Source of the DNA: Planctomycetota bacterium
Lineage (GTDB): Bacteria > Planctomycetota > UBA11346
Direction of reading: 5' to 3'
DNA length: 64,000 nucleotides
NCBI GenBank assembly: GCA_013816485.1
Contig: JACDEI010000011.1
Span: forward strand, 51,141-115,140
A program made the position numbers and the translations under genes. Below the pieces are notes generated by a model. It saw only the letters and a program-made list of their open reading frames with translations. It was not told the origin of the DNA and did no database searches. This document shows positions 54,719-63,775 of the stretch, in pieces. Position 1 is the stretch's first letter; every line of letters starts with the position of its first letter.

Positions 54719-55615
54719 GTGCGTGAAAACGACCTGATCAGGAAACTCCGGGAGCGCCTCCGCGATCCCGCAGGTGTCGTCGGCATCGGTGACGATTGCT
54801 GTGTGTGGACGCCGAATGGCAGCACCTGCCTGAGCACCGACACCATCGTCGAGGGTCGCCATTTTCGCGCCGACGACTCGCCAGCACTGATCGGCCGCAA
54901 AGCTGCTGGTGCCGCGCTCAGCGATCTTGCCGCGATGGGTGCAAAACCCGTCGGCGCGACCGTCGCACTGACTTGCCCGACGCGTTGGGATGCCCTGGCG
55001 GTGATGGAGGGCCTGCTCGCCGAGTGCGAGCGTCACGCCTGTCCCGTCCTCGGTGGCGACACCACCGGTGGCGAGGAACTCGTCATCACCGTCACCGTGT
55101 GGGGCGAGGCGATTGCCAATGCCCACGGCCCCAGCCGGCTGGTGACGCGCTCCGGTGCAGCGCCGGGTGATCTGTTGGTGGTGACCGGTCCGCTCGGCGG
55201 AAGCCTTGCCAGTGGTCGTCACCTGCGCCCTGAACCACGGCTGGCTGAAGGCCAATGGTTCGCCACCAGTCCCTACGTCCACGCGATGATGGACCTCAGC
55301 GACGGACTTGCCGCCGATGCGCCGAAACTGGCGGCGGCAAGTGGGTGTGGTTGCCTGCTGCTGCCGAATCAGGTGCCGGTGCACGACGACGTGCCGGTGA
55401 TGAGCGACCAGGCAAAGGCCGCGTGCTGCGACGGCGAAGACTTCGAACTGCTGGTCGCGGTGGCGGCGGAACATTGGCCAGCCCTGCAACTGGCGTGGCC
55501 GTTTCCGCGCCGGTTGTCCACCGTCGGTTGGCTGGTGGATCAGCCGGGAGCGTTCCGCGAGAACTCCCAGGGTCGTGTGGTGCCGCTGGAGTGGAGCGGC
55601 TTCGAGCACACCTGA
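54719..55615 (+). CDS. thiL: Thiamine-monophosphate kinase
   Basis: A 298-residue protein (start GTG at 54719, after a ggggtg-type ribosome site). ThiL phosphorylates thiamine monophosphate to thiamine diphosphate. Family motifs are GVVGIGDDCCVW (metal-binding Asp pair, about 19-30), CLSTDTIVEGRHF, ALSDLAAMGAKPVGATVALT, PVLGGDTTGGEELVITVTVWG and the C-terminal AMMDLSDGLAADAPKLA. Length is slightly shorter than E. coli ThiL (325). It is followed 13 bp later by MITE-like element 3; no other thiamine gene or TPP riboswitch is visible in the window. Confidence 0.93.
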   Translation: MRENDLIRKLRERLRDPAGVVGIGDDCCVWTPNGSTCLSTDTIVEGRHFRADDSPALIGRKAAGAALSDLAAMGAKPVGATVALTCPTRWDALAVMEGLLAECERHACPVLGGDTTGGEELVITVTVWGEAIANAHGPSRLVTRSGAAPGDLLVVTGPLGGSLASGRHLRPEPRLAEGQWFATSPYVHAMMDLSDGLAADAPKLAAASGCGCLLLPNQVPVHDDVPVMSDQAKAACCDGEDFELLVAVAAEHWPALQLAWPFPRRLSTVGWLVDQPGAFRENSQGRVVPLEWSGFEHT

Positions 55616-55628
55616 GCCGGCCCTGTCC

Positions 55629-55843
55629 CAATGCTGATATGCTAAGGCCCCGCCCACATCAAATCCGATTGAACCGCCACGACGCCACGACGCCACGGAA
55701 CAATAGCGACTTGCTTCGACGAACCTTTCATCCGTCAGGCGATCTGGTTGTTTGCTCCAAACGGTTGTTTCGTGGCGTCCTGGCGTCGTGGCGGTTCCTC
55801 TTCTGCCGTTTCTAAGTTCATTCGCCGTAGCTTAACAGCATTG
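55629..55843. mobile_element. MITE-like element 3: CAATG-bordered hairpin with cgccacga words
   Basis: The borders caatgctgatatgctaagg and the complement of caatgctgttaagctacgg form a divergent terminal inverted repeat. Inside, 33-nt arms of cgccacga words (55671-55703 and 55765-55797) pair with two mismatches. The element is flanked by a perfect 10-bp direct repeat, ggccctgtcc (55619-55628 and 55844-55853), the clearest target-site-duplication-like signal of the three. It follows thiL. Confidence 0.8.
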
Positions 55844-55853
55844 GGCCCTGTCC

Positions 55854-56139
55854 CGGAGCAGCTGGCGCGACTGTGTAACGCAGTGTCTGGGGTGACTGGA
55901 TTGGTCTGACAGGGCACCTGGCACAGCACCATTGAAGTGTGGCACGTGACGTGTGCGTCCCCGTAACGCTCTGGACGTGCTGAGGGACAGGCGCGCGGGC
56001 TGGGTCTGGGACGCGGTCTCAAACGCTTGCGGCAAAACCGGCAAAAACTGTGTGCAGGGTGCGAGGGTCAGGTAGAAAAGCCTGTCAGGATCGCCGTTTG
56101 ACAGCCAACCTTACAATTCTGGTAGGGAGATAGTCCTGC
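55854..56139. other. 286-bp gap upstream of the PSD-type gene, probable promoter region
   Basis: No protein-coding frame is convincing here. The segment contains a ggcacgtgacgtgtgcgtcc stretch with partly palindromic acgtg (55931-55954) and an agggag ribosome site (56123-56128) before the ATG at 56140. The promoter of the PSD/DUF1552 operon is expected here, but no clear -35/-10 pair can be named. Confidence 0.4.
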
Positions 56140-58551
56140 ATGTCGATGTCGTCTGATCACCGCACGCTCCGCACTCCCTGGCTGATGGGCCTCGCCCTCG
56201 TCATCGGTGGGGTGTCGTCGGTGCTTGCGGCCGACAAATCAGTCGTCCATGCCGCCTTCGAGAAGGACATTGTCCCGCTGCTAAACACCTACTGCTACGG
56301 CTGCCATGGCGAGCAGAAGCAGAAGGGTGATCTCAACCTTCAGGTCTATCGCACGGGAGCCGCCGCCGACAAGGCGCGCAAAGTGTGGAAGGAGGCCTTC
56401 GACCAACTGACCTCGCGCGAGATGCCGCCGGAGAAGGAGAAACAACCCTCCGACGCCGAGCGCGCCAAGATCACCGCCTGGATCAAATCAATCAGCGTCG
56501 GTGATGCGAAGGATCCCGGTCGCGTGACCGTTCGCCGCCTCAACCGCCTGGAATACAACAACACCATCCGCGACCTCGTCGGCATCGACTTCAAGCCAGC
56601 TGACGACTTCCCGGATGACGACGTTGGTAATGGCTTCGACAACATCGGCGATGTGTTGTCGCTGCCGCCGCTGTTGATGGAGAAGTACCTCATCGCCGCC
56701 GATCAGATCCTCGAACGCGCGATCGTGCTCGATCCGCCGGACATCGATGTCGACCTCACCACCTGGGAATACGTCGTCGATGGCAAGGTGAAGGACAAGC
56801 CGGCCCCTGATCCTGAGGCTAAGGGAAAAGTCGAGGGCATCACCATCACCGAGGCCGGCGAACTGCGCGGCTTGGTCGCCATTCCCGTAAGCGGAAAATA
56901 CAGCCTGAAGATCAGAGCGGCTTCCGAACCGGTCGGCACCGAACCGGCGCAGATGGGCGTCAAGATCGACAACAAGATGGTCGCCGACACCAAGGTCACG
57001 CCCAAGAAACCCGCGCCGGTGTCGCTTACCATCGACGCACCGCGTGGTCTGCACGTGATGTCGATTTCGTTCATGAATCCGTTCAGCGAGTCCCCTGAGG
57101 CTGAGCCGGCGAAGGACGCCAAGCCGGCCATTCCTGGCCAGAAGCCGAAGAAGCCCACGGTTCCGCGTGTGCGCTTTCTGCAACTGGTGTCGCTGGAAAT
57201 GAAGGGCCCGCGTCAGGGCACCCAGACCCCGGCGCACCGTGCGATCTTCATCGCTAGGCCGGATCCCAAGAACAAAGATATTGCCGCGTCGGAACGTGAT
57301 GCGGCGAAACAGATCCTCGCGGCGTTCGCCACCCGAGCGTATCGTCGTCCGGTCAGCGACGTGCAACTCGACCGCCTGATGACGCTTTACGATGTGTCGG
57401 CGAAGAACGGCCAAGTGTTCCAGGATCGCGTGCGTCTGGGACTCAAGGGTGTGTTGGTATCACCCAGCTTCCTCTTCCGCGTCGAACCAGATCGTCCAAC
57501 CAAGGACACCAACGGCGTGTACGCGCTCGACAGCTACGAGATCGCCTCGCGCCTGTCGTACTTCCTGTGGTCGACCATGCCTGATGTGGCGCTCTTCGAC
57601 TTGGCCAAACAGGACAAGCTCAAGGATCCCGCGGTGATCCGCACGGAAGTGGCGCGCATGCTCAAGGATCCCAAGGCGCGCGCGCTGGTGGATTCCTTTG
57701 CCAGCCAGTGGCTGCAACTGCGCAAGATCGAGACCATCGCGCCCGATACCAAGGTCTTCCCGGAGTTCACCCCGGAGATCCGCAAGGCGATGTACGACGA
57801 AAGTATGTCGTACGTCGAAGCGATCATGCGCGAAGATCGCAGCGTGCTCGAACTGATCGATTCGGACTACACCTACCTCAACGACAAGCTGGCCAAGCTC
57901 TACGGCATCCCAGGCGTGGTCGGCAACCAGTTCCGCAAGGTCCAGCTCACCGACCGCAACCGCGGCGGCCTGCTCGGCCAGGGCGCGGTGCTGGCGATCA
58001 CCTCGATGCCTGGACGCACCAGCCCAGTGAAACGCGGCAAGTGGGTGATGGAGGAGATCCTCGGCGATCCGCCGCCGCCGCCGCCGCCGCTGGTGGAGTC
58101 GCTGGAAAAGCAGGCCGAGGATCATGCCGAGGTCGCCAAGCTCTCGCTGCGTGAGCGCATGGAGAAACACCGCGCGGATCCCACCTGCAACTCCTGCCAC
58201 AAGGTGATGGATGCGATCGGTTTCGGCCTGGAGAACTTCGACGCCCTCGGCCGCTGGCGCGACAAAGATGAAGGCGGCAGCCTCCTCGATACCGCCGGCA
58301 AGATGCCGAGCGGTGTGTCGTTCCGCAATCCGGTCGAACTGAAAAAGATCTTCATGGACGCGAAGGACCAGTTCACCGGCAACATGGCCGAGAAGATGCT
58401 GACCTACGCCCTCGGTCGTGGGGTCGAGCACTTCGACGACCCGACCATCGAGCACATCGTCGCGACCATGGGCAAGAACGAATACCGCTTCTCGGTGTTG
58501 GTGGCGGAGGTCGCCACCAGTTATCCTTTCCTGAACCGCCGCGCACGCTGA
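56140..58551 (+). CDS. PSD-type secreted c-type cytochrome-like protein (DUF1587/DUF1592/DUF1588/DUF1585)
   Basis: This 803-residue protein is a paralogue of the one at 1647-4004, in the same position relative to a DUF1552 gene. After a signal peptide (LMGLALVIGGVSSVLAA) comes TYCYGCHGEQKQKGDLN (CxxCH, about 49-53). Family blocks then follow: RRLNRLEYNNTIRDLVGIDF, LIAADQILERAIV, VSPSFLFRVEPD, SRLSYFLWSTMPDVALFDLA, YTYLNDKLAKLYGIPGV and ITSMPGRTSPVKRGKWVMEE. A second CxxCH lies near the C-terminus (CNSCHKVMDAIGFGLENFD). The middle has a carbohydrate-binding-like beta insertion (about 200-380). It is separated from the DUF1552 gene by 28 bp and almost certainly cotranscribed. Confidence 0.93.
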   Translation: MSMSSDHRTLRTPWLMGLALVIGGVSSVLAADKSVVHAAFEKDIVPLLNTYCYGCHGEQKQKGDLNLQVYRTGAAADKARKVWKEAFDQLTSREMPPEKEKQPSDAERAKITAWIKSISVGDAKDPGRVTVRRLNRLEYNNTIRDLVGIDFKPADDFPDDDVGNGFDNIGDVLSLPPLLMEKYLIAADQILERAIVLDPPDIDVDLTTWEYVVDGKVKDKPAPDPEAKGKVEGITITEAGELRGLVAIPVSGKYSLKIRAASEPVGTEPAQMGVKIDNKMVADTKVTPKKPAPVSLTIDAPRGLHVMSISFMNPFSESPEAEPAKDAKPAIPGQKPKKPTVPRVRFLQLVSLEMKGPRQGTQTPAHRAIFIARPDPKNKDIAASERDAAKQILAAFATRAYRRPVSDVQLDRLMTLYDVSAKNGQVFQDRVRLGLKGVLVSPSFLFRVEPDRPTKDTNGVYALDSYEIASRLSYFLWSTMPDVALFDLAKQDKLKDPAVIRTEVARMLKDPKARALVDSFASQWLQLRKIETIAPDTKVFPEFTPEIRKAMYDESMSYVEAIMREDRSVLELIDSDYTYLNDKLAKLYGIPGVVGNQFRKVQLTDRNRGGLLGQGAVLAITSMPGRTSPVKRGKWVMEEILGDPPPPPPPLVESLEKQAEDHAEVAKLSLRERMEKHRADPTCNSCHKVMDAIGFGLENFDALGRWRDKDEGGSLLDTAGKMPSGVSFRNPVELKKIFMDAKDQFTGNMAEKMLTYALGRGVEHFDDPTIEHIVATMGKNEYRFSVLVAEVATSYPFLNRRAR

Positions 58552-58579
58552 ACCGTTCGACTACCAGAAGGAAAACGCC

Positions 58580-59944
58580 ATGAGTAAGAACTGGCTGATC
58601 TCCCGCCGCACTGCCCTCAAGGGCCTCGGCGTCGCCATCGGTCTGCCCCTGTTGGAGCAGATGGGCTGGGCTGAGACGCCCAAGAAAGGCGGCGCTGAAC
58701 GCCTGCCCGTGCGCGTGGCGTTCATGCACTGGGCGCTTGGTGTCGACTACCGCCACTGGTGGCCGTCGACGGCCAAGGGCGCAGCGCTGCCTGAGACCCT
58801 GCGGCCGTTGGAAAAACACATGGCCGACGTGCTGATCCTCGGCGGCTTGGCGCAACGTGCCGCGACCGGTGGTCCGGACGGCGCTGGCGATCACGCCCGC
58901 GAATGCGGCACCTACCTCACTGGCATGCGTCTGCGAAAAACCAATGGCGCCGACATCTACAACGGCATCTCGGTCGACCAGGTGCTGGCGCAGAAGGTCG
59001 GTGCGTACACCAACCTGCCTTCGATCGAACTGTCGATCGAAGGCGGCCGTGGCGGTGGCGACTGCGACTCCGGTTATTCGTGCGCCTACTCGACCAACAT
59101 GTCGTGGCGTTCGCCGACCTCGCCCATGGCCAAGGAGACTAATCCCAAGTCGGCCTTCATGCGCCTGTTCGCCGATCGTAGCGCCAGCGCGTCGGAAGCG
59201 GCCAAGGCCGCGGCGGCGTTGGAGAACAAGAGCCTGCTCGACCTCGTCTATGCCGACGCCAAGGGCCTCAAAGGCAACCTGGGTGGCAACGACGGGCGCA
59301 AGATGGACGAGTACCTCGACTCCATGCGTTCGCTCGAAAGCCGCATCCAGAACATCAGCGGTCGCGATGACGGTGACGACGCCGGCACGACCAAGAAGAA
59401 GGGCGAAGGTTTCACCGTCCCGCAGGGCATCCCCAAAACCTGGAAGGAACACGCCAACCTGATGTACGACATCATGGCGCTGGCCTTCCAGAGCGACGCC
59501 ACGCGCATCGCCACCTTCATGCTGACCAACGGCGGCTCCGGTCGCGCCTACCACGAAATCGGCATCACCGAAGGTCATCACGACCTCTCGCACCACGGCG
59601 GCAATGAGGACAAACTCGGCAAGATCAAAAAGATCAACATCTACCACATGGAGTCGTTCGCCTATTTCCTGGATAAGCTCAAAGGGATCAAGGAAGGCAA
59701 GGGCACGCTGCTCGACAACTGCATGCTGCAGTACGGCTCCAACATCGGCGACGGCGACCGCCACAACCACGACAACCTGCCGATCCTGCTGGCCGGTCGC
59801 GGCGGTGGTTCGATCAACTCCGGGCGTTATGTGCAGGGCTGTCGTGGCAATCTGTGCGACCTGTACTTGGCGCTGATGGCGCGCATGGGCGTCGAGCAGC
59901 CGACGTTCGGCGATGGGACGAAGATGTTGCCGGATCTGGTTTGA
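58580..59944 (+). CDS. DUF1552 family Tat-exported protein
   Basis: A 454-residue protein with the twin-arginine signal SRRTALKGLGVAIGLPLLEQ (residues 8-27) and the DUF1552 landmarks VRVAFMHWALGVDYRHWWPS, DCDSGYSCAYSTNMSWRSP, GRAYHEIGITEGHHDLSHHG and YGSNIGDGDRHNHDNLPI. It is clearly paralogous to the gene at 192-1523 (the Tat signals differ at few positions). A ribosome site (agaagga) precedes the ATG. It closes the operon with the PSD-type gene. Function unknown. Just after its stop is a half copy of the cgcagag word repeat. Confidence 0.93.
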   Translation: MSKNWLISRRTALKGLGVAIGLPLLEQMGWAETPKKGGAERLPVRVAFMHWALGVDYRHWWPSTAKGAALPETLRPLEKHMADVLILGGLAQRAATGGPDGAGDHARECGTYLTGMRLRKTNGADIYNGISVDQVLAQKVGAYTNLPSIELSIEGGRGGGDCDSGYSCAYSTNMSWRSPTSPMAKETNPKSAFMRLFADRSASASEAAKAAAALENKSLLDLVYADAKGLKGNLGGNDGRKMDEYLDSMRSLESRIQNISGRDDGDDAGTTKKKGEGFTVPQGIPKTWKEHANLMYDIMALAFQSDATRIATFMLTNGGSGRAYHEIGITEGHHDLSHHGGNEDKLGKIKKINIYHMESFAYFLDKLKGIKEGKGTLLDNCMLQYGSNIGDGDRHNHDNLPILLAGRGGGSINSGRYVQGCRGNLCDLYLALMARMGVEQPTFGDGTKMLPDLV

Positions 59945-59963
59945 ACCGGAAGGCAGGACAACT

Positions 59964-60032
59964 AGCCGCAGAGGTGCAGAGGTAAGAAGAGGGCCGCAGA
60001 GCGGACAGGGCATGGTGGGTTTCCACCATGCC
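59964..60032. repeat. Half copy of the cgcagag word element plus a small hairpin
   Basis: Positions 59964-60010 (agccgcagaggtgcagagg..., gagggccgcagagc) match one arm of the palindrome at 17869-17971 almost base for base, but the other arm is absent. A separate 10-bp hairpin, ggcatggtgg/ccaccatgcc (60009-60032), follows and could terminate the PSD/DUF1552 operon. The half copy shows that the cgcagag repeat is dispersed. Confidence 0.7.
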
Positions 60033-60163
60033 ATGGTTCTTTGGTAAGCGTATCAGCGGCGTGAGCTAGTCGTCGTGCGCAACAATCCGGAGCCAATCTC
60101 GCCGGTGTCACATCGACATGCCGCCACGACTAGGACAGGTAGGTATATTTTTGCACGGAGCAT

Positions 60164-60196
60164 AAAAAGACCCCTGGCGGAAATCCGCCAGGGGTC
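60164..60196 (-). terminator. Intrinsic terminator of the lipoprotein gene
   Basis: A 12-bp perfect stem (gacccctggcgg / ccgccaggggtc) with a 4-nt loop is bordered on the plus strand by aaaaa (60164-60168), which gives the U tract on the minus strand. It lies 33 bp after the stop of the minus-strand lipoprotein gene. Confidence 0.9.
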
Positions 60197-60228
60197 GATC
60201 TACACCAGCGTGGGTGTAATCGTCGTTC

Positions 60229-61539
60229 TTACGGCCCGCTGATGGTGAACGTCATGTTCTCCGTCGAGGTCAGGTTGAACGAGGCGTCATAGATGGCCAA
60301 GCTCAGCGAACCACCAGTCGGCACGCCACTGGCATTGAAATCAATGGTCCAAACGTAGCGCTCAGGTGTGCTCGTGTCTCCGTCCAATTCGTAACCAGCC
60401 TCGCCGCCGAGATTATATTCGTAGTAGCGACCATCCCAGAATTCAAAACGGCGCTGCGTTGAGCTTACATATCCACCTGACGGAAAGCCCATGGCGCCCA
60501 AATACATATAATACCCATAGACGTGGACGGTGTCTGCAATGGAAGTGGTGGCAACTCCGAATGCACCCTCCAGTACGCCTCCTGCGGTAACAGTGCTGAC
60601 CGTCAGATCATAATTTGATACGCTGGGGAAGAGCGCAGCCATTTGGGCTTCTGATTTGAAATTATTTGCTGCAGCCGAGATCGTCTGGCTCGTTTCGTAG
60701 TTGCGGTAGGTGTATGACGTAGATTGAGGAAGGCCCGAGGCGCCCAGCTCAATCGCTACCGTTGCAAATGCACCCGGAGCATCGCCGATGTCGCCGTAGG
60801 TATCGTCGACATACTCGTAGCTGTAGCCGCCGCCCTTGAGGGTGGTCCCATCCAAATACATGGCGTCGATGTAGATGCCGTCATTCCAGTTGTACGTCGC
60901 ATCCATATAGACGTAACCGTAGGTGCCCAAGTTGGGGCTGTTGCTCCAGTCGTCCAACTCCAGGGCGACGGTTTCACCCACGTACTTGCTGGTGACCTTG
61001 GAATTGCCGCCAGAGAACTTCGTCGTGCGGCCATAGAAATAGTTCCAACCCTGATCGAAAGCGCCTGAGCCAACGATGGGGTGCAGCTTCACCTTGAAGG
61101 TTCCCGTCTCGGTGCCACTGGTGCCCGAAACAGTAAGGATGACGCTGCCACCCGCGAAGGACATGGTGACATCTTCATTGATCGTAGCGGCATCCAGCGC
61201 GCCATCCGTCAAGCTGTAACTATTGGTGCCCATGTAGGTCTTGGACGCGGGGTCCGCCACCAGGGTCATACCTTCAAAATCCACATCGCCACCAGACGGC
61301 GCGACGTAGACGTGCTGCGTGTAACCTGGGATGGCGTAGTGGTTGGTCGCATAGAGACCAGAAGCCGAAATGACTTCGGCAACCCAATACCCTTCGGGAG
61401 TTTCGGTTCCGGTGCCGTCAAATTTAAGTGCGCCACTGCTGCTGCCGCCGCCGCCGCCGCTGCCGCTGCCGCAGCCGCCAAGCGCGAGGCTGACGCCGGC
61501 AAGCGCCACGAGGCCAAGTGAGAGTTTAGGAAGAGTCAT
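60229..61539 (-). CDS. Secreted lipoprotein with Gly/Ser linker, unknown function
   Basis: About 436 residues starting at MTLPKLSLGLVALAGVSLALGGC, a lipoprotein signal with lipobox ALGGC (Cys23). The start has an aaaggg ribosome site. A GSGSGGGGGSSSG linker comes next and then a beta-rich extracellular part of about 390 residues with many aromatic Tyr/Trp strands (HVYVAPSGGDVDF, YGYVYMDATYNWNDGIYIDAMY, GYYMYLGAMGFPSGGYVSS, FNLTSTENMTFTISGP). There is no recognised domain. It is 59 bp downstream of the membrane protein gene and ends in an intrinsic terminator, so the two may be a unit. Confidence 0.75.
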   Translation of the reverse strand: MTLPKLSLGLVALAGVSLALGGCGSGSGGGGGSSSGALKFDGTGTETPEGYWVAEVISASGLYATNHYAIPGYTQHVYVAPSGGDVDFEGMTLVADPASKTYMGTNSYSLTDGALDAATINEDVTMSFAGGSVILTVSGTSGTETGTFKVKLHPIVGSGAFDQGWNYFYGRTTKFSGGNSKVTSKYVGETVALELDDWSNSPNLGTYGYVYMDATYNWNDGIYIDAMYLDGTTLKGGGYSYEYVDDTYGDIGDAPGAFATVAIELGASGLPQSTSYTYRNYETSQTISAAANNFKSEAQMAALFPSVSNYDLTVSTVTAGGVLEGAFGVATTSIADTVHVYGYYMYLGAMGFPSGGYVSSTQRRFEFWDGRYYEYNLGGEAGYELDGDTSTPERYVWTIDFNASGVPTGGSLSLAIYDASFNLTSTENMTFTISGP

Positions 61540-61598
61540 AGAGCCCTTTCTGGGGTTGTTGGGGAAAATGAGACGATCAAAAAATATGCGAACGGACA

Positions 61599-62342
61599 TC
61601 AGCCGTTACGTCTTGGCAGTTGGCGATTATCATCGCGGATTTGTACCCCATTAGGATCCGCATTGAGATGCGGTGCGTGCGCACGTTGAGCTGGGCGCTG
61701 CAACAGCGGACGATGATTGACCGGAATGGGGCGCCCGTCGGCGGTGAAGCGCTGAGGTGCGCTTGAACCTGGTGCCGTGGCATCGCTTTTCGGAGTCTGG
61801 GCGGGATCGCCAGACTGGGCGGGCTCGCCGGCATTCGGAGCGATTCCAGCAGGCAGCGATTGGTCCTTGGCCTCTTGCGATGACGGGACGGTTGATTTCG
61901 GCGTGGCGGCAGCGGTCTGCATGCCCTGCTCCAGCGTCGATACCAAACCCGCCATGCGTTGGTCATTGCGGGCGATCATTCGTGCCAGGGTCTGATCGCC
62001 GTCCGCGGCGGTGGGGGCTACCGTTTTGTCGGTATTGTCAGCATTCCCGGTCTTGCCGGTCGTGCCTTTCGCCTGCGTCGTCATTGCGGCGGCTGCCAGA
62101 AGCTTGGCATCCGGAGTAGTGGTCGCACTGGCCGCAGCAGAGCGCTGATCACCGGCGCCAGAACCAAAAGCAAACCAGGCAATGCTTCCTGCGGCCACCA
62201 GGCCGATCGCGGCAACCGCCAGGACCCCGAGGTGGACACGGCCCTGGCGGCACGGCGATTGCCCGACAGTCAGGCAGTTATCTAGCGATTTGGGTGTGGT
62301 CAGGTAGGTGGGCATCATGTAGGTGGGCATGTAGGTGGGCAT
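61599..62342 (-). CDS. Single-pass membrane protein with MPTY repeats
   Basis: About 247 residues. The start at 62342 follows gaggaa and begins with a short tandem repeat MPTYMPTYMMPTY encoded by three 12-bp gtaggtgggcat words (62304-62342). After about 40 residues comes a membrane helix (VHLGVLAVAAIGLVAAGSIAWFAFG), then a low-complexity Thr/Ala/Pro/Gly-rich region (about 90-180, ATTTPDAKLLAAAAMTTQAKG) and a Gln/Pro/Arg tail. The longer frame opening to 62966 is the shadow of the isomerase gene. No family known. It lies on the same strand as the lipoprotein, which follows. Confidence 0.6.
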   Translation of the reverse strand: MPTYMPTYMMPTYLTTPKSLDNCLTVGQSPCRQGRVHLGVLAVAAIGLVAAGSIAWFAFGSGAGDQRSAAASATTTPDAKLLAAAAMTTQAKGTTGKTGNADNTDKTVAPTAADGDQTLARMIARNDQRMAGLVSTLEQGMQTAAATPKSTVPSSQEAKDQSLPAGIAPNAGEPAQSGDPAQTPKSDATAPGSSAPQRFTADGRPIPVNHRPLLQRPAQRAHAPHLNADPNGVQIRDDNRQLPRRNG

Positions 62343-62611
62343 ATAGGTGCAGTTCCTCAGGTCGTCGCGGTTTAACTCAAACGGATCGAAGATTTGTTTA
62401 ACTGGTTCTGAAGCCTGTCGGCTTTGGTGGAGTTGATCTCTCGGGATTGGCTCGCAAGTCAATACAAAAGACGAAGACCGGCAGGGTTTGATTGGAGAAA
62501 CTGCCATGTCACCAGGAACAGGCTGGTTCGCAGGCGGCAAAACGAGGGGGTGCAGACCGTCTGTCGCCGGTGGTGGACTGGACTGATGGTACACCGCGAT
62601 TTCACGTCTGA

Positions 62612-63571
62612 TCAGGCTTTTGCTGCCCTCATCTCCGCGAAGATATTCTCCAGCAGCTTCTTGGTCGCGATGATGCCGTCGGCTTCCTTGAGTTGGCTGC
62701 CTTCGTACTCGACGCCGATGTGGCCTTTGTACCCGGCGGCCTTCACGATCTTCAACATCTTGCGGTAGTCCGTGCGCACCTCGTCGCCAGCCTCGTTGAA
62801 CTCGTGGCTCTTGGCCGAGACGCCCTTGGCGAAGGGCATCAACTCGGTCACGCCCTGGTAGCGATCGTACCACTCGTCCGGATCCTTCTTGGTGCGGAAG
62901 TTGCCGAAGTCGGGCAGGGTGCCGCAGTTTTTCAGGCCGACGGTGGTCATCACCTGCGCGAGCCACTTGCCGTTCGACGACAGGCCGCCGTGGTTTTCGA
63001 CGATGACGTTCAGGCCGAAGGTGGTGGCTTTCTCGCTGAGTTTGCGCAGTCCGTCCGCGGCGAGTTTCACCTGTTCATCCCAGGTGCCGGCGCTGGCGGC
63101 GTTCACGCGAATGGAGTGGCAGCCCAGGGTCTTAGCCCATTCCAACCAACGGACGTGGTTCTCCACCGCTTGCGTGCGTTTGGCATCGTCGGCGTCGCCC
63201 AGGTTCCCTTCACGGTCGCACATGATCAGCACCGACTTCACGCCCTGGTCGTCGGCGCGTTTTTTCAGGTCCTTCAGGTACGCGTCGTCGTTCTTCTTCT
63301 CAGCGTAGAATTGGTTGACGTATTCGAGCGCGCTGATGCCGAACTGGCCCTTGGCGATGGCGGCGAAGTCGAGCGGATCCTTCTTCTCGTAGCCGTCGCG
63401 ACCGAAGAACGTGCGGTGCAGCGACCACTGGGCGAGGGAGATCTTCCAGCCGAGGACGTCATCGGCGCACGCCTCGCATTCCTTGCGGGCGGTGGCGCCG
63501 CATCCAGGTAATGCCAATGCGGCGAGGGTGGCAGTGGTGGATTGGAGGAAGGTGCGGCGGGTCAGGGGCAT
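62612..63571 (-). CDS. Tat-exported sugar phosphate isomerase/epimerase-like protein
   Basis: About 319 residues from MPLTRRTFLQSTTATLAALALPGC. The twin-arginine motif (TRRTFLQ) and a lipobox-like ALPGC at the end of the signal suggest a Tat-exported lipoprotein. The TIM-barrel part belongs to the xylose-isomerase-like (AP endonuclease 2) group: KISLAQWSLHR, ISALEYVNQFYAEKKND, GVKSVLIMCDREGNLGD, LGCHSIRVNAAS, LNVIVENHGGLSSNGKWLAQVM, CGTLPDFGNF and HIGVEYEGSQL. Metal ligands Glu/His/Asp are present (IVENHG, LPDFGNF and VEYEG). In PVC bacteria such proteins act on oxidised or unusual sugars; the substrate is unknown. Confidence 0.88.
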   Translation of the reverse strand: MPLTRRTFLQSTTATLAALALPGCGATARKECEACADDVLGWKISLAQWSLHRTFFGRDGYEKKDPLDFAAIAKGQFGISALEYVNQFYAEKKNDDAYLKDLKKRADDQGVKSVLIMCDREGNLGDADDAKRTQAVENHVRWLEWAKTLGCHSIRVNAASAGTWDEQVKLAADGLRKLSEKATTFGLNVIVENHGGLSSNGKWLAQVMTTVGLKNCGTLPDFGNFRTKKDPDEWYDRYQGVTELMPFAKGVSAKSHEFNEAGDEVRTDYRKMLKIVKAAGYKGHIGVEYEGSQLKEADGIIATKKLLENIFAEMRAAKA

Positions 63572-63688
63572 GAGGGGCTCGGTGGTGGGTGTAGACGGAA
63601 AGGTAGGACGTGAGTAGGTGCCTCGGAAGGTTTGATCGGGCAGGAGCAGTGGAACTGTCGCAGCAGGGTGAGGATGCGCGGCAAGCCG

Positions 63689-63722
63689 ATTGCCGATCGC
63701 CAGCCGCCGATTGCCGATCGCT
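63689..63722. repeat. Tandem word array (gccgattgccgatcgc)
   Basis: Two copies of the 16-bp word gccgattgccgatcgc are separated by cagcc, in the gap upstream of the isomerase gene. The unit is itself made of gccgat words. No complementary arm is visible nearby. The array resembles the one-sided word arrays at 47226 and 59964. Confidence 0.5.
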
Positions 63723-63775
63723 TGTTCCAGGGTCACGCATGTGCCGATTCAAGAGCCGCCAACGGCGGCGACGCC

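Noticed and set aside
61599..62966. Long reading of the MPTY membrane protein (455 residues)
   Set aside because: The first 208 codons are antisense or out-of-frame shadow of the isomerase gene and are Arg/His/Pro-rich; the start at 62342 has a ribosome site.
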